From STF1-138 sp964386425 (GTDB lineage Bacteria; Patescibacteriota; Patescibacteriia; UBA1558; S5-K13): a stretch of DNA of 14,314 nt. The DNA is taken from positions 1-14,314 of the forward strand of contig CAYLQO010000021.1 in the NCBI GenBank assembly GCA_964386425.1. The letters run 5' to 3'. Of this stretch, positions 1-7,163 are shown piece by piece. Under the pieces are notes generated by a model that saw nothing but the letters and a program-made list of their open reading frames with translations, had not been told where the DNA came from and searched no databases. Each line of letters opens with the position of its first letter. Position 1 is the first letter of the stretch. The translations under genes were made by a program, and so were the position numbers.

Positions 1-19
1 GATAATATAGATAAGTAAA

Positions 20-50
20 TTATTTCATCCCGCCAAGGTGGGATAAATAA
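20..50. other. Inverted repeat (hairpin) in the leuS leader
   Basis: A near-perfect hairpin. The core arms are ATCCCGCC (27-34) and GGTGGGAT (37-44), pairing with one G-U wobble around a tight CAAG-type loop. Flanking arms TTATTT (20-25) and AAATAA (45-50) extend the stem if C26 is bulged out. It is the only GC-rich patch in the leader. No uninterrupted T-run follows on either strand, so it is not a textbook intrinsic terminator. It could end the gene upstream of the window, act in the leuS 5' leader, or be a dispersed intergenic palindrome. The structure is clear; the role is unknown. Confidence 0.5.
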
Positions 51-65
51 AATATAGATAAAATT

Positions 66-2474
66 ATGGAATTTTCGTATAAACATAAAAGTATAGAGAA
101 AAAATGGCAGGACAAATGGGAAGAGTCAGGAGTTTTTAAATTAGACGAAAAATCTAGGAAGAATAAAAAATATATTCTTGATATGTTTCCATATCCTAGT
201 GGTGCTGGTCTTCATGTCGGTCATCCAGAGGGATACACTGCAACAGACATATACTCAAGATATTTAAGAATGAATAATTTTGATGTAATACACCCAATGG
301 GTTGGGATGCATTTGGTCTTCCAGCAGAAAATTATGCAATAAAAATAGGTGTTCATCCAAAAAGTAGTACAAAGAAAAATATAGAAAACTTTAAAAGACA
401 AATAAAGAGTTTTGGTTTTTCTTATGATTGGAATAGGGAATTAAATACATCAGATCCCGGTTATTATAAGTGGAGTCAATGGTTTTTCCTTCTATTATAT
501 AAGAATGGGCTAGCTTATAAAAAGAAAGCGCCTGTAAATTGGTGTGAAACCTGTAAAACGGTTTTAGCAAACGAACAAGTTGTAGATGGGAAATGTGAAA
601 GGTGTGAAAGTGTTGTTATAAAAAAAGATCTGGAACAATGGTTTTTTAAAGTTACGGCATACGCAGAAAGGTTATTAGATGATTTAGAAAATTTAAAATG
701 GCCAGAAGCACTTAAAACAATGCAGAAGAATTGGATCGGTAAATCAGAAGGAGCACTTATTAAATTTCCAATTACTGATTCTAACCTTATGATTGAGGTT
801 TTTACAACTCGTCCCGATACATTATATGGTGCAACTTATATGGTTCTAGCACCCGAACATGAATTATTAGAAAAATTAAAAGATAAAATTACAAATTTTG
901 ATGAGACACAAAAATATATAATTCAAACAAGAAAAAAATCAGAATTAGAAAGAACCGAATTAAACAAAGATAAAACAGGTGTTGAGCTTTTAGGAATAAA
1001 AGCAATAAATCCTGTAAATCAAAAACAAATTCCAGTTTTTATTTCTGATTATGTTTTGGGAACTTACGGAACAGGAGCAATAATGTGTGTTCCTGCTCAC
1101 GATCAGAGAGATTTTGAATTTGCTAAAAAATTTAATTTAGAAATTATTCCAGTTGTAAAAACAGATAATGATATTGATTTTGATAATATGACTAGTGCTA
1201 TGGAAGCAGAGGGAAACATGATTAATTCAGATGAGTTTAATGGAATCAATTGTGTTGATGCGAAAAATAAAATTACCAAGCGCGCTAATGGTAAATTAAC
1301 AACACAATATAAAATTCGTGATTGGCTTGTTTCTCGTCAGCGTTATTGGGGAGCACCAATTCCAATTATATATTGTGATACATGTGGAACTGTTCCAGTG
1401 CCAGAGGAAGATTTACCAGTTTTGCTTCCTGATGATATTTCAGATTTTCGTCCAACTGGAAAATCACCACTTGAATCCTCAGCTAGTTTTAAAATAGTAA
1501 AGTGTCCAATTTGTGGAAGGGACTCAAGAAGAGAATATGATACAATGGACGGATTCGTAGATAACTCTTGGTATTACTATAGATATCTAGATCCAAATAA
1601 TGAACAAGTTTTTTGTTCAAAAGAAATGCTTCAAAAATTCATGCCTGTAGATTGTTATGTCGGTGGGGCAGAACATGCAGTGGGTCATTTGATATATGCG
1701 AGATTTTTTACAAAAATTTTAAAAGATACGGGATATATTGATTTTGAAGAACCATTTTTAAGATTAATTAACCAGGGTTTAATACTTGGTGAAGATGGAC
1801 AAAAGATGAGTAAATCTCGTGGAAACGTCGTTAATCCAGATGAAATGATTGAGGAATTTGGAGCAGATAGTTTCAGAATGTACGAAATGTTTATGGGACC
1901 ACTTGAGGATTATAAAGCATGGAACACTGACGGAATGAAAGGGCAACGTAGATTTTTAGATAAGAATTTTCAGTATTTTTCTTCATTTAAATATGGAAAC
2001 AAGAAAGACGAAAAGCTTTTAAATCTATTACACAAAACAATTAAAAAAGTTGAGCGTGATATAGAAAGTTTTAGATTTAATACTGCAATAAGTGCACTCA
2101 TGATTTATTTCAGAGAGCTTTCCAAATTTGACATGTTGGAAAAAGAATTAGTTAATCCGTATTTAATAATGCTATCATGTTTTGCCCCACATATCGGAGA
2201 AGAAATTTGGGAAAAATTAGAAAATAAAGATTTTATATGTTTACAGAAATGGCCACAGTATAATGAAAAATTAGCAAAAGATGATAAAATTAATTTGCCA
2301 ATTCAAGTAAATGGAAAATTACGAGATACAATAGAGGTGGATATGGATATTAATGAAAAAGAATTAAAAGATTTAATTTTATCGCAAGAAAAAATTAAAA
2401 AATATATTGATGGTCACGAGTTAATAAAATTTATTTATGTAGACAAAAAAATAGTTAACATGGTTATAAAATAA
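66..2474 (+). CDS. leuS: Leucyl-tRNA synthetase
   Basis: Class Ia aminoacyl-tRNA synthetase that charges tRNA-Leu with leucine in the cytoplasm. At 802 residues it is close to the usual bacterial length. In order: HIGH-type ATP motif HVGH at residues 50-53; a Cys4 zinc site (C160, C163, C177, C180); the CP1 editing domain with the TTRPDT motif (247-252) and the HDQRD motif (345-349), whose aspartates place the hydrolytic site; a second Cys4 knuckle (C437, C440, C480, C483); KMSKS at 580-584; and a C-terminal anticodon-binding and tail region with a VNGKLR motif. All catalytic and editing signatures are intact, so it should both charge and proofread. The start at 66 fits because the protein opens with the family's usual short stretch before EKKW. 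No Shine-Dalgarno precedes it. The stop lies 2 bases before the next gene, which suggests co-transcription. Confidence 0.98.
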   Translation: MEFSYKHKSIEKKWQDKWEESGVFKLDEKSRKNKKYILDMFPYPSGAGLHVGHPEGYTATDIYSRYLRMNNFDVIHPMGWDAFGLPAENYAIKIGVHPKSSTKKNIENFKRQIKSFGFSYDWNRELNTSDPGYYKWSQWFFLLLYKNGLAYKKKAPVNWCETCKTVLANEQVVDGKCERCESVVIKKDLEQWFFKVTAYAERLLDDLENLKWPEALKTMQKNWIGKSEGALIKFPITDSNLMIEVFTTRPDTLYGATYMVLAPEHELLEKLKDKITNFDETQKYIIQTRKKSELERTELNKDKTGVELLGIKAINPVNQKQIPVFISDYVLGTYGTGAIMCVPAHDQRDFEFAKKFNLEIIPVVKTDNDIDFDNMTSAMEAEGNMINSDEFNGINCVDAKNKITKRANGKLTTQYKIRDWLVSRQRYWGAPIPIIYCDTCGTVPVPEEDLPVLLPDDISDFRPTGKSPLESSASFKIVKCPICGRDSRREYDTMDGFVDNSWYYYRYLDPNNEQVFCSKEMLQKFMPVDCYVGGAEHAVGHLIYARFFTKILKDTGYIDFEEPFLRLINQGLILGEDGQKMSKSRGNVVNPDEMIEEFGADSFRMYEMFMGPLEDYKAWNTDGMKGQRRFLDKNFQYFSSFKYGNKKDEKLLNLLHKTIKKVERDIESFRFNTAISALMIYFRELSKFDMLEKELVNPYLIMLSCFAPHIGEEIWEKLENKDFICLQKWPQYNEKLAKDDKINLPIQVNGKLRDTIEVDMDINEKELKDLILSQEKIKKYIDGHELIKFIYVDKKIVNMVIK

Positions 2475-2476
2475 AA

Positions 2477-3679
2477 ATGATAAATAAAAAAATTATACTT
2501 TTTTTTAGAAATTTTCTTCCTTATAGAATGAGTCGTCAGACAAAAGAACTTTTTGTCTCAAATATAATTATAAATTTAGCCCTTGCAATGGTTCAACTCT
2601 TTGAACCTATTTATCTTTATAAATTAGGATATCCAATTTATCAGATCGCTTTGTTTTACTTAGTCATTTATGTTTTATATTTTTTTGCTCTTCCACTGGG
2701 TGCAAAATTTGCAAATAAATATGGTTATGAGAATGGAATGTTTTTAGGAAGTGTTTTATATATCCCATTTTATTTGTCCTTATTTCTTATTACAAAGTTT
2801 AGTTTCATGTTTTATGTTGCTATAATTTTTTATGTAATACAAAAAATGTTTTATTGGCCAGCATATCATGGCAATTTTTCTCATAATTCAGTAAATAGAG
2901 AAGAGGGAAGAGAAATAAGTTCAGCATCAATTTCATCATCTTTAATGTTTATATTTGGACCAATTATTGGTGGAGTTTTAATTCAGTATTTTGGTTTTGC
3001 GGTTTTGTTTATAGTTGCTTCTGTGTTATTTCTTGTATCAAATGTGCCCATGCTTCTTACAAAAGAAAGTTTTACAGAGAGAAAATTTAAATATTCTTTC
3101 ATATTCAAAGATATTTTTAAAAAATCAAATTTAAAAACACTTTTCTCTACTATTGGTTATGCAGAAGAACTAGTACTTTTGGTTTTTTGGCCAATATTTA
3201 TGATGTTTATAATAGAAAGCTATGAAAAAATTGGTATTCTTTCTGGCGTGTCATCTTTTGTAATGTTGGTGGCAACCTTATATATAGGAAAAATTTGTGA
3301 TAAAAGAGATAAGAGAATAATTTTAAGGCTAAGTTCATTTTTTTATGCGTTTACATGGATTGCAAAAATTTTCGCAAGAACACTAATGCCAATATTTATT
3401 TTTGATACAGTTGCAAAAACAGCAAAATCCGGAACAGATGTTTCTATGAGAGCCATAGTCTATGAAAGTGCAAGAGAAAATTATAGAAACAAGAATAATG
3501 AAAATGATAATAGTATTATGGAGCGATGTGTGAATTATGAGGCCGGACTTGTTATAGGGAAAATTTTCGCATGTATTGTTATTTTAATAATTGCATTTTT
3601 GACAGTTTCTATAAGTCAGTTTTTTGTATATAGTTTTATTTTTTCTGCTATCATGTCGTTGTTTTATGCTTTTTTATAA
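2477..3679 (+). CDS. MFS-type multi-pass membrane transporter, substrate unknown
   Basis: A 400-residue, strongly hydrophobic protein with about 11-12 predicted membrane segments in two halves. The halves are separated by a basic cytoplasmic loop near residues 195-220 rich in Lys, Arg and Phe. This length and layout match the major facilitator superfamily. A glycine/proline-rich helix around FGPIIGG, and short basic loops such as KICDKRDKR between helices, are also typical. The protein ends directly in its last hydrophobic segment. I see no residue that fixes the substrate, so export of small molecules or uptake of a nutrient are both open. It starts 2 bases after leuS and ends 9 bases before rsmA, so it is almost certainly in the same transcription unit; the neighbours do not reveal its cargo. 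There is no Shine-Dalgarno at its start. MFS membership is likely but rests on topology more than on strict motifs. Confidence 0.75.
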   Translation: MINKKIILFFRNFLPYRMSRQTKELFVSNIIINLALAMVQLFEPIYLYKLGYPIYQIALFYLVIYVLYFFALPLGAKFANKYGYENGMFLGSVLYIPFYLSLFLITKFSFMFYVAIIFYVIQKMFYWPAYHGNFSHNSVNREEGREISSASISSSLMFIFGPIIGGVLIQYFGFAVLFIVASVLFLVSNVPMLLTKESFTERKFKYSFIFKDIFKKSNLKTLFSTIGYAEELVLLVFWPIFMMFIIESYEKIGILSGVSSFVMLVATLYIGKICDKRDKRIILRLSSFFYAFTWIAKIFARTLMPIFIFDTVAKTAKSGTDVSMRAIVYESARENYRNKNNENDNSIMERCVNYEAGLVIGKIFACIVILIIAFLTVSISQFFVYSFIFSAIMSLFYAFL

Positions 3680-3688
3680 ATTTGGAAT

Positions 3689-4522
3689 ATGAACTTACTC
3701 GAACAAACAAAATTTATTATAAAAAATTATAATCTGTCTGTTAATAAATTACGTGGACAGAATTTTTTAATTTCAGATAAGGTTTTAAATAATATAATAA
3801 GTATTTCAGATCTAAAAAATGGGGAAAATGTTTTAGAAATTGGTCCAGGACTTGGAACTCTTACAAACGCATTATTAGATAAAAAAGTAAATTTAGTTTC
3901 AGTAGAGGTTGATGAAAATTTTGTTCCAATTCTAGAAAAAATAAAATCAGTTTCAGAAAATTTTAATTTTATAAAAGAAAATATTTTAAAGCTAAATTTA
4001 AAAAAAGACCTAAATGAAAGTTTTTTAAAAAATTATAAAATTATTTCAAATCTTCCATATAATATAACTTCAAGATTTTTAAGAATTTTTTTAGAATCAG
4101 ATTTTGCACCAGTCGAAATTATTTTAATGCTTCAGAAAGAGGTTGCAGAGAGAATCGTAAATTATGATAAAAAATGGTCAAAATTATCAGTAATGTGTAA
4201 TTTTTATTCTAATCCAAAAATAGAATTTTATGTTTCGAGAAATGATTTTTATCCTAGTCCTGATGTTGATTCGGCTGTTATAAGATTCACAAATATTTCA
4301 AAAAGAAGATATAATATTGATGAAAAGAAATTTTTTCAAATTGTGAATATTGGTTTTTCTTCAAAAAGAAGAACATTAATAAATAATTTAAGTGCTGGAT
4401 TGAAATTAGATAAAAAAATAATTGAGAGTGCTATTTTAGATTGTGGTCTTGATACAAACATAAGAGCAGAAAAATTAAACCTAGATAATTGGATTAAATT
4501 ATGTTCAATTTTAATGGAATAA
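3689..4522 (+). CDS. rsmA: 16S rRNA dimethyladenosine transferase (KsgA/RsmA)
   Basis: SAM-dependent methyltransferase that dimethylates the two adjacent adenosines in the terminal loop (helix 45) of 16S rRNA during small-subunit maturation. At 277 residues it has normal family length. Visible motifs are the N-terminal RGQNFL signature (22-27), SAM-binding motif I EIGPGLGTLT (50-59), catalytic motif IV NLPYN (121-125), and FYPSPDVDS (187-195), followed by the small helical C-terminal RNA-binding domain with SSKRRT. All key residues are present. The start at 3689 is supported by the short family-typical N-terminus. A GGA lies only 2 bases before the ATG, too close to act as a ribosome binding site. 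Its 3' end overlaps the next gene by 22 bases. Confidence 0.97.
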   Translation: MNLLEQTKFIIKNYNLSVNKLRGQNFLISDKVLNNIISISDLKNGENVLEIGPGLGTLTNALLDKKVNLVSVEVDENFVPILEKIKSVSENFNFIKENILKLNLKKDLNESFLKNYKIISNLPYNITSRFLRIFLESDFAPVEIILMLQKEVAERIVNYDKKWSKLSVMCNFYSNPKIEFYVSRNDFYPSPDVDSAVIRFTNISKRRYNIDEKKFFQIVNIGFSSKRRTLINNLSAGLKLDKKIIESAILDCGLDTNIRAEKLNLDNWIKLCSILME

Positions 4523-6108
4523 AAAAATTTTTTACTTTTAGAAATATATTACTTATAAGTTTTTATATTCTTATTTTTTCTATTTTATTAAGGAATTCTT
4601 ATTCATATTTAGATCCTGATTTTGGTTGGCATTTAAAATTTGGACAAGAAGCACTACAGATGAAAAGTGTTCCGCATATAGAACATTATAATTTTACTCT
4701 TTTCGGAGAGCGTTGGGTTGATCACGAATGGTTATTAAACATAATTGTTTATTTAATTTATAGTAAATTTGGATATTTAGTTCTTAGCTTATTTTTTGCA
4801 TCAATTATTGTTTCCACATTTATATTTTTAAATATCTTTTTAATAAAAAAATATAAACCCAACATATTTAATTTAATTATTTTATTATTATTTGAGCTTT
4901 TGGGGGTTTTTGGTGTTATGCCGCATTTTGGTATTAGAGTTCAGGAAATAAATTTTCTATTTCTTCTTTTATTATTATTTACTATTTTTCATTTTGAAAA
5001 AAATAGAAATTATAAAATTTTATTTTTAGTTCCACCCCTACTATTTTTATGGTCATGTCTACACGGAGCTTTTCTTATTGGATTTGTTATTCTTTTTATT
5101 TTTTTCTGTGTAAAAATTTTAGAATTAATTTTGAAGAAATTTAAAAAATTTAGTTTTATTGAATATTCAGATATTAATCAAAAAGATCTTGTAATTTTTG
5201 CGAGTATAAGTGTTTTTGGTTTTTTATTAACATTTTTTGGGCCATATAAATTAGAGCTTTATAGTTTTTTATATCAATATAGAGATACATTTTATTTAAC
5301 GCATATTTCTGAATGGGTACCAATATATTATATACCAGTAAGTATTTCCAAGTTTTTTTATTTAGTTATTGCAGTTGCAATAATCATTGCATCTTTGTTT
5401 TACACAAGATTTAAAAAAATAAAACTTTTTGAATTTTTTATTTCTATTATGTTTTTAGTAATGGCAATAAAATCAAAAAGACATTTTCCGCTTTTATTTA
5501 TAGGCTCAATTTTTTTTATAGCAGATTATTTGTTTTTTCTTTTTTATGATTTTAGTGAACAGATAAAAAAAATATTCACTAAATTTTATTTTATCAATAA
5601 AATTTTAATTATTATTGTTATTCTAATTTTATCATTAGAATTTTTTCTTACAACAGGATTTACAAAAGATCCATTCTTAAGTTTTAAAAATACATATCCA
5701 GTTGAAATGCTGGATTGTGTAAAAAATGACAAAGAAAATAATCAAAGACTTTTTATACATTATGGTTGGGGGGGCTATATGATTTGGAAACTACCAGAAG
5801 CAAAGTTATTTTTAGACGGCCGTTTGCCACAGTATCCATTTACTAATGGTCGGTCAATACTGCAAGAATATTATTCATTTTTTGAGGCGGGCAGATCGGA
5901 AGAACTACTTGATAAATATGATGTAAAAATGGTTTTTTTAAAAAAAGACACAGATAGATTAAAATTTAATTGGCTTGAAAGATTTTTGGGTTATAATATT
6001 AATGAAATTCAACCAACAAAAGATAATTTAAAAGAATATCTGGATTCTTCGAACAAGTGGAGGATTTTATGTGAACAAGATATTGGTATTGTTTTTATTA
6101 GAAAATAA
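4501..6108 (+). CDS. GT-C-like polytopic membrane protein, putative lipid-linked-sugar glycosyltransferase
   Basis: A 535-residue protein with about ten membrane segments up to roughly residue 385 and a soluble, probably extracytoplasmic, C-terminal domain (386-535). After the first helix comes a loop with D38-P-D40-F-G-W-H and, further on, W72-V-D-H-E-W77. Acidic residues in the first outer loop are the hallmark of GT-C glycosyltransferases, which use polyprenyl-phosphate sugars. The C-terminal domain carries GWGGY (422-426) followed by FLDGR (437-441), a pairing I associate with this family of large bacterial membrane proteins. A job in adding sugars to exported proteins or envelope glycans is inferred, not shown. 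The start lies inside rsmA (22-base overlap), and a partial GGA 7 bases upstream is the best ribosome-binding candidate in the window. A run of seven G (5768-5774) encodes part of the GWGGY motif. It is the last gene of the first cluster. Confidence 0.65.
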   Translation: MFNFNGIKKFFTFRNILLISFYILIFSILLRNSYSYLDPDFGWHLKFGQEALQMKSVPHIEHYNFTLFGERWVDHEWLLNIIVYLIYSKFGYLVLSLFFASIIVSTFIFLNIFLIKKYKPNIFNLIILLLFELLGVFGVMPHFGIRVQEINFLFLLLLLFTIFHFEKNRNYKILFLVPPLLFLWSCLHGAFLIGFVILFIFFCVKILELILKKFKKFSFIEYSDINQKDLVIFASISVFGFLLTFFGPYKLELYSFLYQYRDTFYLTHISEWVPIYYIPVSISKFFYLVIAVAIIIASLFYTRFKKIKLFEFFISIMFLVMAIKSKRHFPLLFIGSIFFIADYLFFLFYDFSEQIKKIFTKFYFINKILIIIVILILSLEFFLTTGFTKDPFLSFKNTYPVEMLDCVKNDKENNQRLFIHYGWGGYMIWKLPEAKLFLDGRLPQYPFTNGRSILQEYYSFFEAGRSEELLDKYDVKMVFLKKDTDRLKFNWLERFLGYNINEIQPTKDNLKEYLDSSNKWRILCEQDIGIVFIRK

Positions 6109-6140
6109 AAATCAGCAAACTTAAAATTTATCAAAATTTT

Positions 6141-6171
6141 AGTGCTTGTATAAGAATTTAAAGCATTTTTT
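6141..6171 (+). terminator. Weak candidate intrinsic terminator after the leuS cluster
   Basis: Arms AGTGCTT (6141-6147) and AAGCATT (6161-6167) can pair with one G-U wobble around a 13-base loop. A run of six T (6166-6171) overlaps the stem base and continues into T-rich sequence. The stem is short and the loop large, so termination would be weak. A purely A/T hairpin (6122-6129 with 6134-6141) lies directly upstream and shares its last base. The position, 33 bases after the stop codon and before a strong promoter, is what makes it plausible. Confidence 0.35.
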
Positions 6172-6223
6172 CATTAGTTTTTCCATTGTAGCTGTAATCT
6201 CTTCAATTTTTTCATTTTATTCA

Positions 6224-6252
6224 TTTACTTTAATTCTAAAAATTAGTATAAT
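6224..6252 (+). promoter_or_regulatory. Sigma-70-type promoter for the surface-protein unit
   Basis: TTTACT (6224-6229) matches the -35 consensus at four of six positions. It is followed by exactly 17 bases and a perfect -10 TATAAT (6247-6252). Initiation near 6259 would give a leader of only about 16 bases before the ATG at 6275, too short to hold much regulation and in line with the lack of a Shine-Dalgarno sequence. It sits in the only sizeable gap of the window, so it probably drives both downstream genes. In such AT-rich DNA chance matches occur, but spacing and position together favour it. Confidence 0.65.
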
Positions 6253-6274
6253 ATTTATATAAACAAATTCCATT

Positions 6275-7066
6275 ATGTCTTCAAATAATGAAAAAGATTT
6301 TTCTTTAGATAATTCTAATAAAAACAATTTTTTTAATAGAGTTTTGAATTATTTTTCTAGAGAAGAAATAATAGTAAGGACCCTCTTTATAGTTGGGATT
6401 TTTTCTATTTTATTTGGAATACTCGGAATGTATATTAGAATAAAAAATTCTTTTATAGCACCAGAGGTTGCAATAGAAGATAGGGCGAGCATAATAGAAG
6501 GTTTAAATAGAATTAAAGATACAGATTTAGATGGGCTATCTGATTATGATGAGTTAAACACCTATAATACAAGTCCATATTTAGAGGATACAGATTTAGA
6601 TGGTGTTTCTGATTATGATGAAATGATTTTAGGAAGAGACGGTGAATGTACTGGCGAAAATTGTAATACAATAACAGCTCCAAAAACTGAATCAGAATTT
6701 ATGACCTTCCTTGGAAATTTAGATTTTCAAAATATAGATTTCAATACTTTTAAAAGTTCTTTAATTGATGCTGGATATGAAAAAGGATCAGTTGATTTAA
6801 TAACTGAAGAAGAATTTAATCAAATGAAACAAATGTTATCATCAGATACACAGGATACCCCTGTTAATACAGATGCTTCAGCAGGAGAAGAGTTAACAAG
6901 TGAAGAAATACAACAAATTGAACAAATGAGAAATTTATCTGTATCAGAAATAAGAAGTCTCATGATTGAGGGTGGAGCAACAGCAGAACAACTTGCTGGG
7001 TTTTCAGATGAAGAATTAAAACAAATTTATTTACAAACACTTGATGAAATATCAAGTTCACAATAA
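6275..7066 (+). CDS. Signal-anchored protein with two thrombospondin type 3-like calcium loops
   Basis: A 263-residue protein. Residues 1-35 are polar and basic (probably cytoplasmic), 36-54 form one membrane helix, and the rest is acidic and probably outside the membrane. Two near-identical calcium-loop repeats, DTDLDGLSDYDE (82-93) and DTDLDGVSDYDE (105-116), are spaced 23 residues apart. The D-x-D-x-D-G pattern is that of thrombospondin type 3 repeats, which bind calcium through the aspartates. A Cys pair (C125, C130) follows. Residues about 140-263 are predicted helical, Gln/Glu-rich, and end in a small helical segment (SVSEIRSLM to the C-terminus). It starts 22 bases after a perfect -10 box and stops 4 bases before the giant gene, so the two are probably one operon. 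The membrane anchor and calcium loops are clear; a role as an assembly or anchoring partner of the giant protein is an inference from position only. Confidence 0.85.
   Translation: MSSNNEKDFSLDNSNKNNFFNRVLNYFSREEIIVRTLFIVGIFSILFGILGMYIRIKNSFIAPEVAIEDRASIIEGLNRIKDTDLDGLSDYDELNTYNTSPYLEDTDLDGVSDYDEMILGRDGECTGENCNTITAPKTESEFMTFLGNLDFQNIDFNTFKSSLIDAGYEKGSVDLITEEEFNQMKQMLSSDTQDTPVNTDASAGEELTSEEIQQIEQMRNLSVSEIRSLMIEGGATAEQLAGFSDEELKQIYLQTLDEISSSQ
6518..6621 (+). repeat. Tandem coding repeat of the calcium loop (69-base period)
   Basis: GATACAGATTTAGATGG occurs at 6518-6534 and again, base for base, at 6587-6603; TCTGATTATGATGA follows each (6539-6552 and 6608-6621). The 69-base period equals 23 codons. 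The identity at synonymous positions suggests a fairly recent internal duplication or gene conversion, not just conserved protein function. Confidence 0.8.
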
Positions 7067-7070
7067 TAAA

Positions 7071-7163
7071 ATGATAAACAAAAAATCAAAAATTATTTTA
7101 TTGTTATTAACCATAATAATTATTTTTAATGTTACTTTTGTTGCCCCAAATAAATCATATGCT
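7071..7163 (+). other. Signal peptide of the giant protein
   Basis: Codons 1-31. A Lys-rich start (K4, K5, K7) is followed by a hydrophobic core of Ile, Leu and Phe (8-25) and a polar end with S-Y-A before Q32, fitting a Sec signal with cleavage after A31. There is no Cys near the cut, so it is not a lipoprotein. The clear signal right at the first ATG confirms the chosen start. Confidence 0.85.

Noticed and set aside
6122..6141. A/T-only hairpin (TAAAATTT with AAATTTTA) as a terminator
   Set aside because: The stem has no G-C pair and no T-run follows directly, so it is too weak to be called on its own in such AT-rich DNA.
6109..6274. Small RNA or extra small gene in the intergenic gap
   Set aside because: No open frame with a credible start and no stable GC-containing structure beyond the weak terminator; the promoter explains the end of the gap.
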